A stretch of 64,000 nucleotides of DNA from Coniochaeta sp. PMI_546. Lineage: Eukaryota; Ascomycota; Sordariomycetes; Coniochaetales; Coniochaetaceae. Of the stretch, positions 52,391-64,000 are shown piece by piece. Made by a program: the position numbers and the translations under genes. Every line of letters starts with the position of its first letter. Within the stretch, counting starts at the first letter, position 1. The notes beneath the pieces are model-generated. The model saw only the letters and a list, made by a program, of their open reading frames with translations, was not told the DNA's origin and made no database searches. The DNA lies in NCBI GenBank assembly GCA_021432605.1, contig MU271161.1, positions 310,001 through 374,000 on the forward strand, written 5' to 3'.

Positions 52391-53425
52391 ATGGTTGAGA
52401 TGCTCTACAGCAACCCAGGCACGCCTCAGAGCGGCATGGCTTTCGACTTCACCCCAAGACCTTCCATGGGGTCTCGTCAAGGCTCCACCTACTCCAACTA
52501 TTCGATGAGCCGAGAGGAGCACCGGCTCAAGGAGCTGAGCCTTCTGCGCGAGGGTACGCGGAGTCCTCGTCGGTCGCATACCTTCCAGGACTACCAGATC
52601 CCGACGCCGGCGAGCTTCACACTGCACAACGCGAGGCAGCCGCCGCAAGAAGTGCACGTGCAGCCACCTACACCACCAGAATCGACCTCCTCTTCGCCGA
52701 CAGAAGTTCAAGATAAGGCGAGCGAAGCACAGCAACCACAGTCCGCTCGGGAAGCAACGCCTTCCGAGCAAGAGCGTCTCGCTCGCCCCGCCAGGCCAGC
52801 ACTCGGGCCACCACGGCGGTCATATAGTGTAATGGACTACGAGCCATTACCACATCACCACCGCCCGGCACCGCGCGGCAGCGGCGCCCTATCGTTGATG
52901 GACCTACCAGGCGAGCTCCACTACGCCATCTTCGACTTCCTCGACCCAATAGACAGCACGTGCCTAGGCCTGACCAACAAGCACTTCTACGCCATCCACA
53001 GAAGGATGCACGGCACGGTGCCGCTGTCGTCGCGGCGCGACGGCCCCAACGAGCTGGAGTGGGCGTGGCACCTGCACAACGCGGCGAGAGGCACGGCAGC
53101 GGACCGAAACCCGGCCGTCTTCGTCACGGCCGACGGGACGGGGGAGGCGAAGACGCAGGAGGAGAAGGAGAAGGAGAGGCACGCCCTGGCGAAGCTGAGG
53201 GTCAAGGGCCAGGCGTACTGCCGGAAGTGCGGGGTGTGCAGGTGCGAGCTGCACAAGCACATCCAGGATTGGATAGGGGAGGGGATGGAGTACTGCTCGG
53301 TCAAGCAGAAGTTCGGGCCGGTCGCGATCGAGGGCGCCAGGCCGTTCTGTTACATGAGCACGCCGAGGGATCCGACGAGGTGTGGGAGGCACAGGGTGAG
53401 GAAGGACAGGGTGATGCTGAAGTGA
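52391..53425 (+). CDS. F-box-like protein with Cys-rich C-terminus
   Basis: Intronless, 344 residues. The first 170 residues are disordered, rich in Ser, Pro, Gln and Arg, with possible phosphosites. An F-box-like segment follows (SLMDLPGELHYAIFDFLD, then STCLGLTNKHFY). The C-terminal part has Cys pairs (YCRKCGVCRCELHKHI, later FCYM and CGRHR) that may bind zinc. F-box proteins select substrates for SCF ubiquitin ligases; the target is unknown. ATG 52391 follows a CT-rich leader and gives the full frame. Confidence 0.75.
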   Translation: MVEMLYSNPGTPQSGMAFDFTPRPSMGSRQGSTYSNYSMSREEHRLKELSLLREGTRSPRRSHTFQDYQIPTPASFTLHNARQPPQEVHVQPPTPPESTSSSPTEVQDKASEAQQPQSAREATPSEQERLARPARPALGPPRRSYSVMDYEPLPHHHRPAPRGSGALSLMDLPGELHYAIFDFLDPIDSTCLGLTNKHFYAIHRRMHGTVPLSSRRDGPNELEWAWHLHNAARGTAADRNPAVFVTADGTGEAKTQEEKEKERHALAKLRVKGQAYCRKCGVCRCELHKHIQDWIGEGMEYCSVKQKFGPVAIEGARPFCYMSTPRDPTRCGRHRVRKDRVMLK

Positions 53426-54637
53426 CGGTTAGAAGGTGCTTCTTTTTCTGGCGTTGGGACTCGGAAGGAGAGGCGGGACGCTTCTATGGGTGTTGGGGAT
53501 ATGGGTTATGTCGCTTGGTCACGACGGCGGGGGAGTATGGGTATGGTTGGGAGGTCGGGACGGTGTAATGATCGGTCGAGTGCATTGTACAAAAAAGGGT
53601 TTCCCTTGTATGATATAGTTGTGTGATATAGAGCACTCTTTTATATATAGATGCCAGCTGGAAGTTTTCTCCGGTGCCGGAACTCTGATACAGTTGCCGA
53701 ATACTCTTTTTACTAGAGCTCGTTATGAAACCAAGTTCCAGACGTGACATAGCTAAACTCTATCTTCCTCGTGGACTGATTGCACATCAGAGTTTACTAT
53801 GTAGGACCTGAGGCAGTGGTGGAAGACTCTTCGCTAACATGGAACATGGAACATGGAACCTGGAAGCACGACCGGTGACGATGCTGCCGGACAACAAGGG
53901 ACAGCTTGAAACGCCACAATTGGTCCAAAACGCCAAGTCTGACATGTGGACCTCCAAGCCACAACACACACGCTGTTCACTTATGACGCCACCGATGCTC
54001 AGGCGGGACGAAATAAATTTCCCCAGAAAAGGAGGAAAGGAGAGACGGGAGATGTCAAGGAACATGCGATGAGGCACGTTGAGCTCGTGCGTACATAGTG
54101 TGTAATTGTATTTCGGATCATCACCTGTTCGAAAGAAGTCGCGTATCCCGTTCTTTGGCGAAGTATGGTATTGTCCAGAATGAAGCAATCCGGTATGATT
54201 TCATGCGGCAATTCGATGTAGCACACAGTCTTTTTCTGTGAGGTCATTTGAGATTTGGTGTAGACGCGCTCCTTGCTTGCCGTAATCAAGGACAAGACCT
54301 TTTCTTCTTCTTTCTCTCTCTCTACACGTGTAGAGGGTGCGACAAGAAAATCAAGGCAGAAGACACGCAATTGAACGAATCACTCTGTCTAAGCCAAGCA
54401 CGCATTGCTAGCAAGAGCTAAAAACCTCGACGGAATCTCGATCAACGTAAAACGAGACCGTCCTCTCTGTTGCGATCCGCTGCGGCGACCATCACTCGAC
54501 CCACATTCCCCCATCGCTGCTCTTCCGTCTTCCAGTCCTACGAACAGCTCATCCAATCCCTCATTCTCCACACAATAGACGACAGAACCTCTTATATCCT
54601 TCAATGCCCTGATCTCTCTGATCCAGAGAAAGCAACA
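53426..54637. other. intergenic region before PCT1
   Basis: 3' region of the F-box-like gene and promoter/leader of PCT1. It includes a short CATGGAA triplet repeat near 53838 and a 16-bp palindrome at 54320. No gene is supported. Confidence 0.5.
54320..54335. promoter_or_regulatory. 16-bp palindrome CTCTACACGTGTAGAG
   Basis: Longest of the TACACGTGTA palindromes, about 305 bases before the PCT1 ATG and directly after a CT microsatellite. Confidence 0.55.
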
Positions 54638-56242
<1,605 letters not shown>

Positions 56243-56892
56243 ATGTGATGTTACCGAGGTGATTGCAGCGGAATTCTTTCGGTCATACACTATTAGCATT
56301 CACTCTACCTCAGTACCTGGAACGATGTCTTCGCGGAAGCGGATACGGATTTTTCCCAAGCCCGCTCGACTCATGGGAATCCGTATTGAACCTAGATGAC
56401 GCCTAACAGCTTTCTTTCGCGCTGCTGTTGAAGGTGCCGGACCAGGTCGACTTACCCGGTTGTCAGCAGACCGCAGCCGTCACTTTACCACGCTACCGAC
56501 TGTTCTAACTGATCCTCTCACTTCTGCTCCCACGGTTCTACGATTACTGTTTAGTTCTTTTTTTTTTTTTTCACCTGAGCCGGCGTGTCCTGCTCTTCTT
56601 TTCTACAGTCCGAGAATGATGTCCCACGAGGTGGACGGTGTACGGTCAGAAGAACCAGAGACACGAGGCTGCTTGGGTTGGGGTGGTATGGGCCAAAAAA
56701 AGTTACGGTATAGACGGTCAGTGTAGGGTATGTACTTTGCCCGGTTTCCATCATGCTAGATAGTGGGAGTGGGCCTCCATAGTATACAGTTACAGTCCAT
56801 TATTGTTGATCCCCAATATTGTACACACGGACGTTAATCCTACAAACTCCAATTCAAAACACACGGTTTCTCACAACCCGCAATCCTTCCCT
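56243..56892. other. convergent 3' intergenic region
   Basis: Tail-to-tail spacer of PCT1 and COQ7. It contains a run of about 14 T near 56557-56570. Nothing else is seen. Confidence 0.55.
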
Positions 56893-57681
56893 CTACACTC
56901 GCTCACTAACCCAAATCGCCCCCCGACAACCCGCCCTAATGACCCCGGTCAGAAGCCAGTGCGGCTCGGCCTTCTGCGCATCATGCTCAACAGCATGGTC
57001 GAGATGCTCCAGCTCCTCGTCCCTGATCCTCCTCAACGTGTCTATCAACTCCTTAAACTCCGCACCGACATCGTACCCTTCCTCCTCCCAGCCGGCCACC
57101 ATCTCGAGCAACTGCCGGATCTGGCCGTTGTAGTGGTTCCCGATCTCGGTCTCCACGGCCTCGGTGCAGGCCATGGCGGCCTCGCGGCCCATGACGGCGG
57201 TGGACCAGCCCAGGCCCGTGGCCATGAGGCTCCAGAGGGGGTAGAGGGCGGTGGGCCGCACGCGGTGCTTGTGGATCAGGGCGTTGAAGGTGCGGAGGTG
57301 GGCGGCTTCCTGGTCGTACATGTGCTGCATCAGGGGTCTGAGGTGAGGCTCGCGGGAGACCACGGACGGGGTCTGGGCTGTGTAGATCAGGGTTGCGGCC
57401 AGCTCGCCTGCCTGGTTGACGCGGAGGCAGGAGGAGAGGAAGGAGCGCTGGGCCTCTGTGAGGGGCTTTAGCTTGGGGGGTGGGAGTTGATTGGCCGAGG
57501 ACTGCTGGGTTGGATCTGGGAGTGGTGGTGAGGAGGATTGCGGGGGTGGTGGGAGGTCGGAGGAGGAGGGTGTGGTTGAGGCCAGGCGGTTGTGAGGCCG
57601 GAGGAGGGCGGCTGTTGTTGGTGTCCTGGCATGGCTGATGAGACTGGTGGTTGGTCTGAGGAGAGCTCTTGAGGGTGCCAT
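56893..57681 (-). CDS. COQ7: 5-demethoxyubiquinone hydroxylase COQ7
   Basis: Intronless minus-strand gene, 262 residues from MAPSRALLRPTT; the longer frame has no upstream ATG. The first 45 or so residues are Arg/Ser/Thr-rich without acids, a mitochondrial presequence, then a Pro/Ser-rich linker. The diiron carboxylate ligands are visible: Glu in NQAGELAA, EAAH in YDQEAAHL, Glu in EAVETEIGNHY, and the Glu/His set in RDEELEHLDHAVEH. The GWSTAVMGREAAMACTEAVE helix is characteristic. COQ7 hydroxylates demethoxyubiquinone, the penultimate step of ubiquinone synthesis, on the inner mitochondrial membrane. It is divergent from RTF1. Confidence 0.95.
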   Translation of the reverse strand: MAPSRALLRPTTSLISHARTPTTAALLRPHNRLASTTPSSSDLPPPPQSSSPPLPDPTQQSSANQLPPPKLKPLTEAQRSFLSSCLRVNQAGELAATLIYTAQTPSVVSREPHLRPLMQHMYDQEAAHLRTFNALIHKHRVRPTALYPLWSLMATGLGWSTAVMGREAAMACTEAVETEIGNHYNGQIRQLLEMVAGWEEEGYDVGAEFKELIDTLRRIRDEELEHLDHAVEHDAQKAEPHWLLTGVIRAGCRGAIWVSERV

Positions 57682-58327
57682 GGTGAAGACTCGGGGTATT
57701 TGGGCTGTAATTGTTCTTGCTGTGGACTTGGATATCAAGCAAAAAAAGGACGGGAACTCCTGGGCACAAATCGAACGATGCTATCGCGATTTCTCGAATG
57801 ACGTCCATGCAGTATAATAGTGAAAGTACGTACCTTACTTGGCAGGCGGTGGGGCCGATGATCGGAATTACTCCGGCAGCTCCGATGTGGAGACCTGAGC
57901 CAAGTGGGCCCCGGTTTTCGAAAGTGGGTCCAATTGAGGCGGGCGCGGCTCTCGACGTTCGCCAATTCCCAAGGGACGTTGAGGACTGTGGGCTGGAGGC
58001 CACTACCAGTCTACAATAGTACCACTGTATAGACGCAAACAATAGGAAAGCCTCGCTACCTGTTTCGCTATTGTGTCGCCCCTATCCGCCATTCGACCTA
58101 TTGTCCTATTCATCCTCGGCGCTGGCTCTCAGATATCCTTTCTTTTTCTGCCATCGGAATCCTTCTACTTAAGATACGATACACGATCATCTTGGAATCT
58201 TCGTCTCGACAACTTCCTCAACCATCTACGACTTCTTCCTAACCAACATCACATCTTGCAGCCGCAACAGATATCTTCACACTCTTGACTCTTCAATCAC
58301 ACTCACAACAACCCTCCACATCCAAAC
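57682..58327. promoter_or_regulatory. divergent promoter of COQ7 and RTF1
   Basis: Head-to-head spacer of 0.65 kb. The RTF1 side ends in a long CT/CA-rich leader. No other feature is seen. Confidence 0.5.
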
Positions 58328-60574
58328 ATGTCCGACCTCGAAGATGAACTGCTGGCTCTGGCCGGCGGCGACGTGTCGTCCGATGACGAGCAGGTAGACA
58401 TCAGCCGTGACGCTTCGGAATCTCCTGCGCCCGCACCCAAGAAGAACGAGACTCCCGCGAGAGGAGGCGCCAAACCACCCGCCAGAAAAGGAAATAGAGA
58501 TGCAGACGAGTCTGAGGAAGAGGGCGAGGCGTAAGTTTCACTTTGCCTCTGCTGGCCGCACATTTACCTAGCAAAGCTCCCAATCTTCATGCGGCTTTCC
58601 TTCCACACAGAAAGCCCAAGCCATCTCTCCCTTCCTTCCTTCTTTCCAAACAACGCAATCTCATCTCAATCAAACATCTTGCATCCCGCTAAACCTGCTT
58701 TCCGATAGCTCATCAGCACCTGGCTCCCCCGACTCCCAAGGCTCAGCAGCAATGGACGAGTCCGACTCAGACTCAGACGCCCCGCCAGCCAAGTCGCGCG
58801 GTACCGCCACCGCCTCCGCCGCAGCCGCCGACGACGACCTGAACAAATACCCCGTCGACGGGCTCTTCATCAGCCACGCCGAAAAGTCCGAGATCATGTC
58901 CATGCGCGAGATCGAGCGCGAGCAGAAGATCGCCGAGCGGCGCGAGGAGATAGAGCGCATCCGGCAGAACCGCATGCTGCGCCAGCTGGTCGACAACCAG
59001 CAGGACAGCAAGAAGCGCAAGGCCGCCGCCGCCGAACTGGACGACCCGAGGGGCAAGGCCAGCCGCGCCCGGACCAAGGCCGACCACCGCGACGAGCCGC
59101 CCTCCAAGATCGACAGCCTGCGCAAGGCCCGCGAGGAGAGGAAGGACCGCATCCAGCAGCGCGAGTTGGAGAACGACCGCCGCAGCAAGCGCCGCTCTCC
59201 CAGCTACAGGCGCAGCGCTTCTAGGGACAGCGCCGACGCCAGCGATGTCGAGTGGGCGGACGCCAAGAAGCACAGGTCGCGCACCCCGGAGCGGAAGGAG
59301 ACGCCCGAGCCCGAGCTGAGGGATGTGGAGCGGATCCGTGTCGGTCGCACGCGGTTTGCCGAGGTTTGCTTCTATCCCGGCTTTGAGGAGGCGCTCACCG
59401 GTTGCTATGTCCGGATCAACATCGGTCCTGATCGCGACAACCCTGCAGCTGGCGACGTCTATCGGATGGCGGTCATTAAGGGTGGGCTGAACTTTCTCTC
59501 ATGTCTCGAGTATTTTTTCGGTCGCAGCCAGCTGACAAGTTTCCTCCCCAGGGTTCGTCAATGGCAAAGCATACGCCATGCCCAACCGCCAAGGCAAGCA
59601 GATTGTCGTCGAGGGCTACGTCAAAGCCGCGCACGGTAAGGCCCAGCGCGAGTGGCCATTCATCGCCTGCTCAGACAGTCCCTTCACAGAGGTAAATTTC
59701 CCCCGCACTTCTCTTACCTCCCCCTCCCCCCTTTTCCCTTCCACCATTGCTCACTCATCGTTAGGCCGAGTTCAACCGGTACAAGTCCGTCTGCGCAGCC
59801 GAGTCGGTCCCCATCCCCAAGCGCCCGACCTTCGTCAAGAAGATAGACGACATCAACGCCCTCGTGCAGCGGCCCTGGACCGAGCAGGAGCTGGCGGAGA
59901 AGATATCCCGCCAGAACAGCCTCAAGGTCAAGTACTCGGGCATCCAGCGCGAGCGCGTCCAGAAGGCCCTGGCCGAGGCCCGGGCCCGCGGCGACGAGGC
60001 CCGAGCCGCCCAGCTGCAAGAGGAACTCGACGGCATGGAGACGCCCCGGCTGGCATTCCGCACCAGCCTGACGCCCGCCAAGTCCGCGTCCGGCGGCACG
60101 CCCCGGAAGGAAGGGCCGACCCAGCAGGAGCGCCTGGCCCTGCTCAACCTCGAGAACCGCCGGAAGAACGCCGAGGCCGTCCGCCAGGCGCTGCTGAAGG
60201 AGCGGGCCAGGGCCCGCGAGGCGGCGGCGGCGGCGGCGGCGGCGGCGGAGGACGAGAAGGCGAAGAGGGTGGTCAAGGCCAAGGTCGTGTTGCACCATGC
60301 CAATGACGAGAACGAGAATGGGAATGGGAACGGGACGACTCCGGACGGGAAGCGGGGGCTGAGCCAGAGCCAGAGCAAGAGTCGGAGTCCGTCGCAGCAG
60401 CAGCAGCAGCAGCAGCAGGTGAAGGTCGTGGCTGCCGATCAGGAGCTGGAGAGGCTGAAGATGCTGCAGAGGGAGAGGGAGACGAAGGGGATCCCGACTA
60501 TTCATAAGCCGTTGATGGATGATGATATCATTGGGGCGCTGGATTTGGGGATTGATGTTGATATTGAGATTTGA
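58328..60574 (+). CDS. RTF1: Paf1 complex subunit RTF1
   Basis: Exons 58328-58530, 58709-59481, 59552-59691 and 59765-60574 give 641 residues. The acidic start (MSDLEDELLALAGGDVSSDDE) and Asp/Ser-rich front are typical of Rtf1. A charged helical part (ISHAEKSEIMSMREIEREQK) resembles the histone modification domain. The Plus3 domain follows at about residues 270-400: DVERIRVGRTRFAEVCFYPG, VIKGFVNGKAYAM, GKQIVVEGYVKAAHGKA. The C-terminus is a long charged coiled coil with Ala and Gln homopolymers, ending IGALDLGIDVDIEI. Rtf1 links elongating RNA polymerase II to H2B ubiquitylation through Spt5 and Bre1/Rad6. Intron 1 is long (178 nt), and Plus3 is split by two introns. Confidence 0.94.
60221..60247 (+). 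repeat. GCG microsatellite, nine copies (poly-Ala in RTF1)
   Basis: Nine uninterrupted GCG codons encode a poly-Ala run in the C-terminal coiled coil of RTF1. Confidence 0.95.
60395..60418 (+). repeat. CAG microsatellite, eight copies (poly-Gln in RTF1)
   Basis: Eight uninterrupted CAG codons encode poly-Gln in RTF1, after a Ser/Gln/Lys repeat (SQSQSKSRSPS). Confidence 0.95.
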
Positions 60575-61544
60575 GGTCTGGCGATCTGTGCGGATCGTGG
60601 TGGCGGTGAGAGGGAGGGATGATGATGAGGGGAAGGGGAACGGCTGAGAGACGGGAGGGGATGAGTGAGGACGGGTGATGTGTGGACGATAGAGACGGCC
60701 CCCTGGTGAGGATGAGAATGAGAAGGGGTACCAGCGATTGTTTGACGGGGGCAATTTGCCTCGTCGGAAACGAGCGAGTGTGTCTTGATCATGGATGTAT
60801 TCGTCCTCAAAATAGATGGGTCGCATATGTATCTGGCGCTCTGGCATTGATAGAGTCGGTGTAGCTGTCATCGATGCCATGGCCTTTGCAGATCTCTGCC
60901 ACGAGGCCGGGGGAAATGTGAGGCCATCTCGGGCGCAGAACGTCTCGGGTTTTGTATTTCCCTTGATGGTGATGAGAATGGCTTTGGGCCGGTTGCCCTG
61001 GTTGTACTATAGAGGACTCTATCGGCATATGGATACACCTAAATATATTTCAACACGTCTTAGCAGCGACTGATTCTGTATGGCAATGATTTCACAGGTG
61101 ATATCTCGTTATAAATCAGCGACAAGTGAGAAGTTATGCACATTCGCTCATTTATGCTGCTTCTATCTACAGACCGCCATCAGAGATTCTCAGTGCGGAA
61201 GTATGGTACACTGTATGTACTGAGATGCTTGAGGGAAAATGCAGGCCATGTATGCAAATGAAGAGCAACGAACCGCCATCCAAAGCGAAGAAAAATGCCA
61301 GCAAACCCGCCATCTCCAGCTAGAAAATACCATGCAAACATGTCTACGCTCTGTCTAGGTAGTCTGTAAGTCTGTCGCCCTTGGCACGCCACCCAAGCAG
61401 TCGAACAGTGCTGTCTCCGACATATACAAGTCCGCAATTCTCTGTTGCCAGTTTTCATCTGGCGTCGGAGCGGTGCTCCCGTTTGAGGGTGCTCCTCAGA
61501 CACCGCAGTCTCGAATCGTCCCGCCTCTCACATGTGGATGTCAT
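60575..61544. other. convergent 3' intergenic region
   Basis: Tail-to-tail spacer of RTF1 and IDP1. Purine-rich at first. No gene is supported. Confidence 0.55.
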
Positions 61545-63252
61545 TTACAACTTCTCCTTGAGAATGTTCTTCATCCTCCTCTCAACGGCATTCAGGTACT
61601 CGGTGGTAGTGACATAGTCCTCGCGAGCCGTCTTGCCGCACGCCAGCGCCAGATCCTTGGTCATGATGCCGTCGATGTCGACGGTGTCGATGCAGGCCTT
61701 CTCCAAGCTCTCGGCAAAGGCAACAACCTCGGGGGTGTCGTCGAGCTTGCCGCGCTGAATCAGACCGCGGGTCCAGGCGAAGATGCTGGCGATGGGGTTG
61801 GTCGACGTCTCGCGGCCCTTCTGGTGCTCGCGGTAGTGGCGCGTCACGGTGCCGTGGGCGGCCTCGGACTCGAAAGTCTTGCCGTCCGGGGTGATCAGGA
61901 CCGAGGTCATGAGGCCGAGCGAGCCGAAGCCCTGGGCGACGATGTCGGACTGGACGTCACCGTCGTAGTCTGTAGACGCATGGTTAGGAGTTGCGACATA
62001 CTAAGTGGGGGTTAGATAGCAGTAGTAGAAGCTTACTCTTCAAGGCCATGATGTAGCCGCCGGTGCTCTTGACCATCTGAGCGACCATGTCGTCGATCAG
62101 ACGGTGCTCGTACCAGATGTTCTTGGCCTCGAACTCCTTCTTGTACTGCGTGTCGTACAGCTCCTGGAAGATATCCTTGAAGCGGCCATCGTATTTCTTG
62201 AGGATGGTGTTCTTGGTGCTCATGTAGAGCGGAAGCTCCTTGGCGAGAGCAAGCTTGAAGCTGGCGTGTGCGAAGCCGGTGATGCTCTCGTCGGTGTTGT
62301 ACTGGGTCTGAGCAACGCCGCCGCCGTTCTTGAAGTGGTAGACCTCGATCTCCTCGGGCTTGCCGCCCTCGGGGGTGAAGACCATCGACAGCTTGCCGTT
62401 GCCGGGGACGACGAGGTCCTTGGCCCGGTACTGGTCACCAAAGGCGTGGCGGCCGATGATGATGGGCTTCTTCCATCCCTGTACCAGACGGGGGATGCGG
62501 TTGATGACGATGGGCTCACGGAAGACAGTGCCGCCGAGCGCATTGCGGATGGTGCCGTTGGGCGACAGCCACACTTTGGGACGGTTAGTTGGAGAGCTTT
62601 GAACATAGACAAGACATATATATATATGAAAAGATGTTGACAAATGAGATGAGATGAAAATTCCGGAAACAGGTGACTCTCAGCCGGGCAGGTCCCTTTG
62701 ACCTTAGTGTCGCACCGGCGGATCGGATGAGAGTGAGGGGGAGTGAATTACACGTGCAGCAGTTTTACATGTGCAGGTGGGAAACTACATAAGACCAAGA
62801 AAACACCCCGACTTACTCTGCTTTAGGTTGAACTCCTTCACTCTCGCCTCGTCAGGTGTGATGGTGGCGCACTTGACACCGACCGAGTACTTCTTGATGG
62901 CCTCGGCGGCATCGAGGGTGACCTGGTCGTTGGTCTCATCACGGTACTCGAGACCCAAGTCGTAGTACTTGAGGTCGACGTCGAGGTAGGGATAGATGAA
63001 CTTGTCCTTGATGTCCTTCCAGATGACACGGGTCATCTCGTCGCCATCGAGCTCGACGACAGGGTTCTTGACCTTGATCTTGGCGGGAGCGACGGACCCC
63101 ATGGTGCGCCGGTAGTCCTGCCGGAAGAAGATAGCCGCGGTTGGCCGGGAGAGTCTCGGGACGGCTGAGGAGCGGAAGGAGGCAGCGGCTCGGTAGACGG
63201 AAGCAGGTTGACCAAGGGAAGCACGGAGCGAGGTTATACAGACGGGCGACAT
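61545..63252 (-). CDS. IDP1: NADP-dependent isocitrate dehydrogenase
   Basis: Minus-strand exons 63252-62817, 62573-62037 and 61969-61545 give 465 residues. The first 50 ([18 protein letters not shown] and on) are basic and acid-poor, a mitochondrial presequence. The enzyme proper starts at Met51 ([20 protein letters not shown]). Substrate and cofactor motifs are clear: [56 protein letters not shown] and [11 protein letters not shown]. It oxidises isocitrate to 2-oxoglutarate and yields NADPH. Met51 may give a cytosolic or peroxisomal form; the C-terminus EKL only weakly resembles a PTS1 signal. Intron 1, at 243 nt, is the longest in the window and carries a TA microsatellite. Confidence 0.96.
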
Positions 63253-64000
63253 GGTGAAAGAGAATCAAGAGAAGGGAGAGGGAAGAGTTGGTGTAATAAA
63301 AGGCGGTAGTGTCCGGGAAAACTAGGGGGGAAGCTAGACCCACGATGGCACGTTGGGCGCGCAAAGCCGGAGGCTAGATGACGGCGTGGCTGGGCGAGCG
63401 GCGATCCGAAGGGTGAGGGCACTTGAAGAGCCTCGGGAAACAGCCGGCTAAGTCTTCGGGGCGATTATGAGCAGTCTGGGTCGGGGCTTCGGGCGAACAA
63501 CGGCGGGCCTGGAAATCTAGGGGCCGACGCCGATGCTTCGAGTCTAGACAAGCTGAGCTGCAAGGAAGGTTGGAGCTAGTCGAGCAACCAGGAACAGCAA
63601 GGGAGATAAGATAGTCCGATTGGACACGGCAGCTAGGTTGTGGCGTTGGAGATGGAATTGGAGATGGGAGTTGAAGATGGGCTGCTGTGGTGTTGTTTTC
63701 CAGGTTGTGGGCGCTGTGACACAGCGTTTTGTTCGAGAGGGGAAGGTGGAGGAAGTTATTTGGTAAGAAAATGGAGCAACTTTGTAACACAGTAAGGTAG
63801 CTGTGGAATAAGAATCGATATATATAAGAGGTGGTTTATGTATGATACTGTTGTATGGCAAGCTGGCCTCAATTCAGCCAAATGCTTGCTCTACTGTGTA
63901 CAGCCTCGTGTAATTGTGTTTTTGTTCGGCAGTGCGGAAGAGAGAGACAGAGCGCATCAGGATTCAGGACAGGACAGAACAGTCACGGCCATAAAACTCG
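63253..64000. promoter_or_regulatory. IDP1 upstream region to window end
   Basis: 5' leader and promoter of IDP1. A TATATATA word lies near 63820. Short minus-strand frames here are not supported as genes. Confidence 0.5.

Noticed and set aside
57053-58042. 329-codon minus-strand frame over COQ7 and its promoter
   Set aside because: Pro/Arg/His-rich out-of-phase shadow of COQ7 running into its promoter.

Overview
This window is chromosomal DNA from a filamentous ascomycete, most likely a sordariomycete. The support is short spliceosomal introns (about 50-95 nt) with GTANGT/GTGAGT donors and CTAAC-like branch sites, moderately GC-rich coding sequence, and a gene set typical of that group: a GH16 glucanase, a DUF1996 protein, a Zn2Cys6 regulator, a nitronate monooxygenase and a GPI-anchored eight-cysteine protein. 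Genus cannot be decided from the sequence alone. I see no rRNA, CRISPR array, or recognisable transposon or viral element.

Layout: 1-4.5 kb is gene-poor. 4.5-12 kb carries a secreted GH16 enzyme, a conserved fungal protein, TOM6, a DUF1996 secreted protein, one tRNA-Gly(UCC) and a secreted type-B carboxylesterase. 12.5-16.6 kb holds one poorly resolved orphan gene and a long empty stretch. 16.6-30.2 kb holds an SPX-membrane protein, a Zn2Cys6 factor, an orphan secreted protein, a nitronate monooxygenase, a disordered conserved protein, a GPI-anchored wall protein, a fungal voltage-gated proton channel and a conserved nuclear-type protein. 31.8-63.3 kb is mostly housekeeping: ISWI remodeller, eIF3i, trifunctional C1-tetrahydrofolate synthase, AHC1-like zinc-finger protein, Alba-like protein, VTC1, a Tctex-1 dynein light chain, an F-box-like protein, choline-phosphate cytidylyltransferase, COQ7, RTF1 and NADP isocitrate dehydrogenase.

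Links between genes: the SPX-membrane protein and VTC1 both point to polyphosphate and phosphate handling, and the VTC1 promoter carries three CACGTG sites of the Pho4/NUC-1 type. C1-THF synthase and NADP-IDH each have an in-frame presequence-like extension followed by a second Met at the start of the conserved enzyme, so each may serve both mitochondria and cytosol. COQ7 is also mitochondrial and TOM6 belongs to the mitochondrial import pore. ISWI, AHC1-like and RTF1 are chromatin and transcription factors.

The most notable non-gene signal is a 10-bp palindrome, TACACGTGTA, found at least six times, always outside coding sequence; chance predicts about 0.06. Exon joins were worked out by hand from splice signals, reading frame and family similarity. 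Starts of the orphan gene at 12.5 kb and of the Zn2Cys6 gene are the least certain.
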